From Lentisphaeria bacterium (GTDB lineage: Bacteria; Verrucomicrobiota; Lentisphaeria; Victivallales; Victivallaceae): a stretch of DNA of 46,432 nt. The position numbers and the translations under genes are program-made. Under the pieces are notes generated by a model, which saw nothing but the letters and a program-made list of their open reading frames with translations, searched no databases and had not been told where the DNA came from. The stretch spans positions 1-46,432 of the forward strand of contig JAFVQX010000046.1 in assembly GCA_017504585.1 (NCBI GenBank). The letters are read 5' to 3'. This document shows, piece by piece, positions 44,881 to 46,432 of the stretch; position 1 is the first letter of the stretch, and the number at the start of each line of letters is the position of its first letter.

Positions 44881-45786
44881 ATGAAGGTATTGAACTGCGG
44901 ATCGCTGAATATTGACCGGGTGATGCCGGTGCCGGAATTTGTCCGACCCGGCGAAACTCTGGCGGCAGCAAGCATGACTTTACTGCCGGGGGGTAAGGGG
45001 TTGAACCAATCGCTGGCACTGGCACGGGCCGGGGCAGAGGTTAGCCATTACGGAGCAATCGGTGAAGACGGGATTTTTCTCAAAGAGCTTTTGGCTGATA
45101 ATTCGGTGGATTGTTCGCCTATCCGGCTGCGGAGCGATATAGCAAGCGGGCAAGCCATGATCCAGGTCGACAGCAAAGGCGAAAATGCCATCGTGCTTTA
45201 TGCCGGAGCCAATCATACTCTGCAGCGTGAAGAATTTGCAGCGGCTCTCGGAAATATGCAAGCTGGTGATTACCTTTTGCTGCAGAATGAAGTAAACCTG
45301 GTGGATGAGTTTATCCGCATGGGCCATGAACATAAATTGAAGATCGTGTTCAATCCCGCCCCATTTACGGAGGAAGTCCGGAGTTATCCGCTGGAATTGG
45401 TGGATATATTGGTAGTTAATGAGATCGAAGCTGCCGGACTCGCCGGGGAATCTTCTGCCGGAGAGGTACTGAAAGCTTTGCAACAGAAGTATCCGGCAAG
45501 TGATCTGCTGTTGACTTCAGGCAGCCGGGGCTCGCTCTGGTGCGGCAGCAACGGCGAGGTTGTGCAGTGTGCAGCAACCGAAGTCGGCAGAGTGGTGGAT
45601 ACCACTGCGGCGGGCGACACATTTATCGGCTACTTTCTGGCGGCAATACTCCGGAACCAAACAGTAAAGGCGGCCTTGTCAGAGGCGTCAGCGGCAAGCG
45701 GTTGGTGTGTGGCACATCACGGAGCTGCCCCCTCGATACCATGGCGTAATAAAATAGAAGCTTTTTATAATAAAATAAACCGTTAA
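44881..45786 (+). CDS. PfkB-family sugar kinase (ribokinase-like)
   Basis: 301 residues. The two PfkB signatures are present: LPGGKGLNQ (residues 35-43) and DTTAAGDTF (240-248, catalytic Asp246). The N-terminus [11 protein letters not shown] and the N-P-A-P segment (NPAPFTEE, about 158) are close to ribokinases, so ATP-dependent phosphorylation of ribose or a similar free sugar is expected, though PfkB specificity cannot be read reliably. CAGGAG precedes the ATG. It lies between the regulator and the fourth prepilin-like gene, which starts 19 bp later, so all three are probably one operon. Confidence 0.85.
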   Translation: MKVLNCGSLNIDRVMPVPEFVRPGETLAAASMTLLPGGKGLNQSLALARAGAEVSHYGAIGEDGIFLKELLADNSVDCSPIRLRSDIASGQAMIQVDSKGENAIVLYAGANHTLQREEFAAALGNMQAGDYLLLQNEVNLVDEFIRMGHEHKLKIVFNPAPFTEEVRSYPLELVDILVVNEIEAAGLAGESSAGEVLKALQQKYPASDLLLTSGSRGSLWCGSNGEVVQCAATEVGRVVDTTAAGDTFIGYFLAAILRNQTVKAALSEASAASGWCVAHHGAAPSIPWRNKIEAFYNKINR

Positions 45787-45805
45787 CATTGAAAAGGAGC
45801 GGACT

Positions 45806-46432
45806 ATGAAAAGAAATTTCTACTTCACATTGATCGAACTCTTGGTAGTGATCGCCATCATCGCCATTTTAGCGGCAATGCTTTTGCCGGCACTTTCGGC
45901 GGCGCGGGAACGTGCCCGTCAGAGCAACTGCACCGGCAAACTTAAGCAGTTTTGTCTGGCAACTACCATGTACGCCGGACAAAACAAAGACTATATAGCC
46001 CACAGTATCGGTGCCCGGGTAGATTCCGATAATTGTGCCCACTGCGGCAACAGTGATGAATCTTTGATGTTGCTGTTGGCTGGGGAGTATTTTCCCGGCA
46101 ACACCATGTATGAGGAAAAATCTGTTGAACGCATCTATAAATGTCCTTCCGACAGCGAAAACTTTTACAGCGATAAAACTGACAGCTACTATGTAAGTTA
46201 TGCTGCTTTACACGGTGGTCCTTCCCAACCCGGCTGGAGTGCCACCCGCAGAAACTGGATGTTCCAGAAGCCCCGTGAAATCATCGGCAAAGATGATCCC
46301 GGCTGCGTTATTATTACTGATTTGACTGAAGGCTGGTCAACCAGCAATCTTTCTTCCACTCCCGGCAAAGCCGCCAACCACCCCGATCACAGTATCCGGA
46401 CCGGTCATTTGGGCGGCGATGTAAAAGCTACC
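45806..46432 (+). CDS. Prepilin-like N-methylation-motif protein (locus 4), partial
   Basis: The gene runs off the right edge; 209 codons are visible without a stop. A very short leader (MKRNFY) precedes [20 protein letters not shown]; the cleavage-site residue is Tyr. The globular part contains [11 protein letters not shown] and [11 protein letters not shown] with paired cysteines, and the end of the window reaches [11 protein letters not shown], a degenerate DGH box like that of the locus 1 protein. AAGGAG at 45794-45799 is six bases before the ATG. It is 19 bp after the kinase gene, again placing one such protein in a sugar-metabolism operon. Confidence 0.85.
   Translation, partial: MKRNFYFTLIELLVVIAIIAILAAMLLPALSAARERARQSNCTGKLKQFCLATTMYAGQNKDYIAHSIGARVDSDNCAHCGNSDESLMLLLAGEYFPGNTMYEEKSVERIYKCPSDSENFYSDKTDSYYVSYAALHGGPSQPGWSATRRNWMFQKPREIIGKDDPGCVIITDLTEGWSTSNLSSTPGKAANHPDHSIRTGHLGGDVKAT

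Overview
The window looks like chromosome of a glycan-degrading, probably gut-associated member of the Lentisphaerota (Victivallales-like), within the Planctomycetota-Verrucomicrobiota-Chlamydiota group. The reasons are protein architecture only: four proteins with the near-identical N-terminal prepilin-like helix [20 protein letters not shown], two large secreted DUF4838 proteins, a DUF6067-type protein, two WbsX/GH99-like proteins and a Chlamydia-style V-type ATPase operon (E - DUF2764 - A - B - D - I). No rRNA, tRNA or CRISPR array was seen.

Layout. (1) 1-7076: V-type ATPase operon on the + strand, carrying two copies of a 74-nt conserved intergenic element, one before the operon and one directly before the A subunit gene. 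The proteolipid gene K that would normally follow I is absent. (2) 7077-7620: a GC-rich non-coding patch made of palindromes, a 26-nt direct repeat and facing 10-bp tandem repeats. (3) 7686-10167: an AT-rich, decayed defence island on the - strand. It has its own promoter and terminator and one intact gene (an AIPR-family abortive infection protein) between remnants of a restriction methyltransferase, a DUF3791 gene and a RhuM-like gene. (4) 10900-19927: glycan locus 1, a - strand operon (WbsX/GH99-like, prepilin-like, secreted DUF6067-type protein, intracellular GH2) with a divergent AraC regulator and a phosphodiesterase. (5) 20091-26934: glycan locus 2 with the same plan (WbsX/GH99-like, prepilin-like, DUF4838; divergent AraC; metallo-beta-lactamase-fold hydrolase). 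(6) 27026-39266: glycan locus 3 (intracellular GH78 rhamnosidase; AraC; a 221-bp MITE-like element; then prepilin-like, DUF4838, GH127, DUF4434, MFS transporter). (7) 39388-40232: remnants of a second mobile element, including a sliding-clamp-like N-terminus joined in frame to the leader of another gene. (8) 40417-46432: locus 4 (SGNH hydrolase lipoprotein, PHP-type protein, acyltransferase-like protein, GntR/LacI-type regulator, PfkB sugar kinase, and a fourth prepilin-like gene running off the window).

How the genes may work together (inference). Each glycan locus couples one exported, variable prepilin-like protein with large secreted glycan-binding/cleaving proteins, intracellular glycosidases and its own AraC sensor. 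No SusC/SusD pair is visible. The prepilin-like proteins are therefore candidates for a surface glycan-capture or presentation role, a lineage-specific counterpart of a polysaccharide utilisation locus. All four lack the glycine that prepilin peptidases normally need before the cleavage site.

Start codons were re-chosen from Shine-Dalgarno spacing, family N-termini and promoter position where the longest reading frame was not credible.
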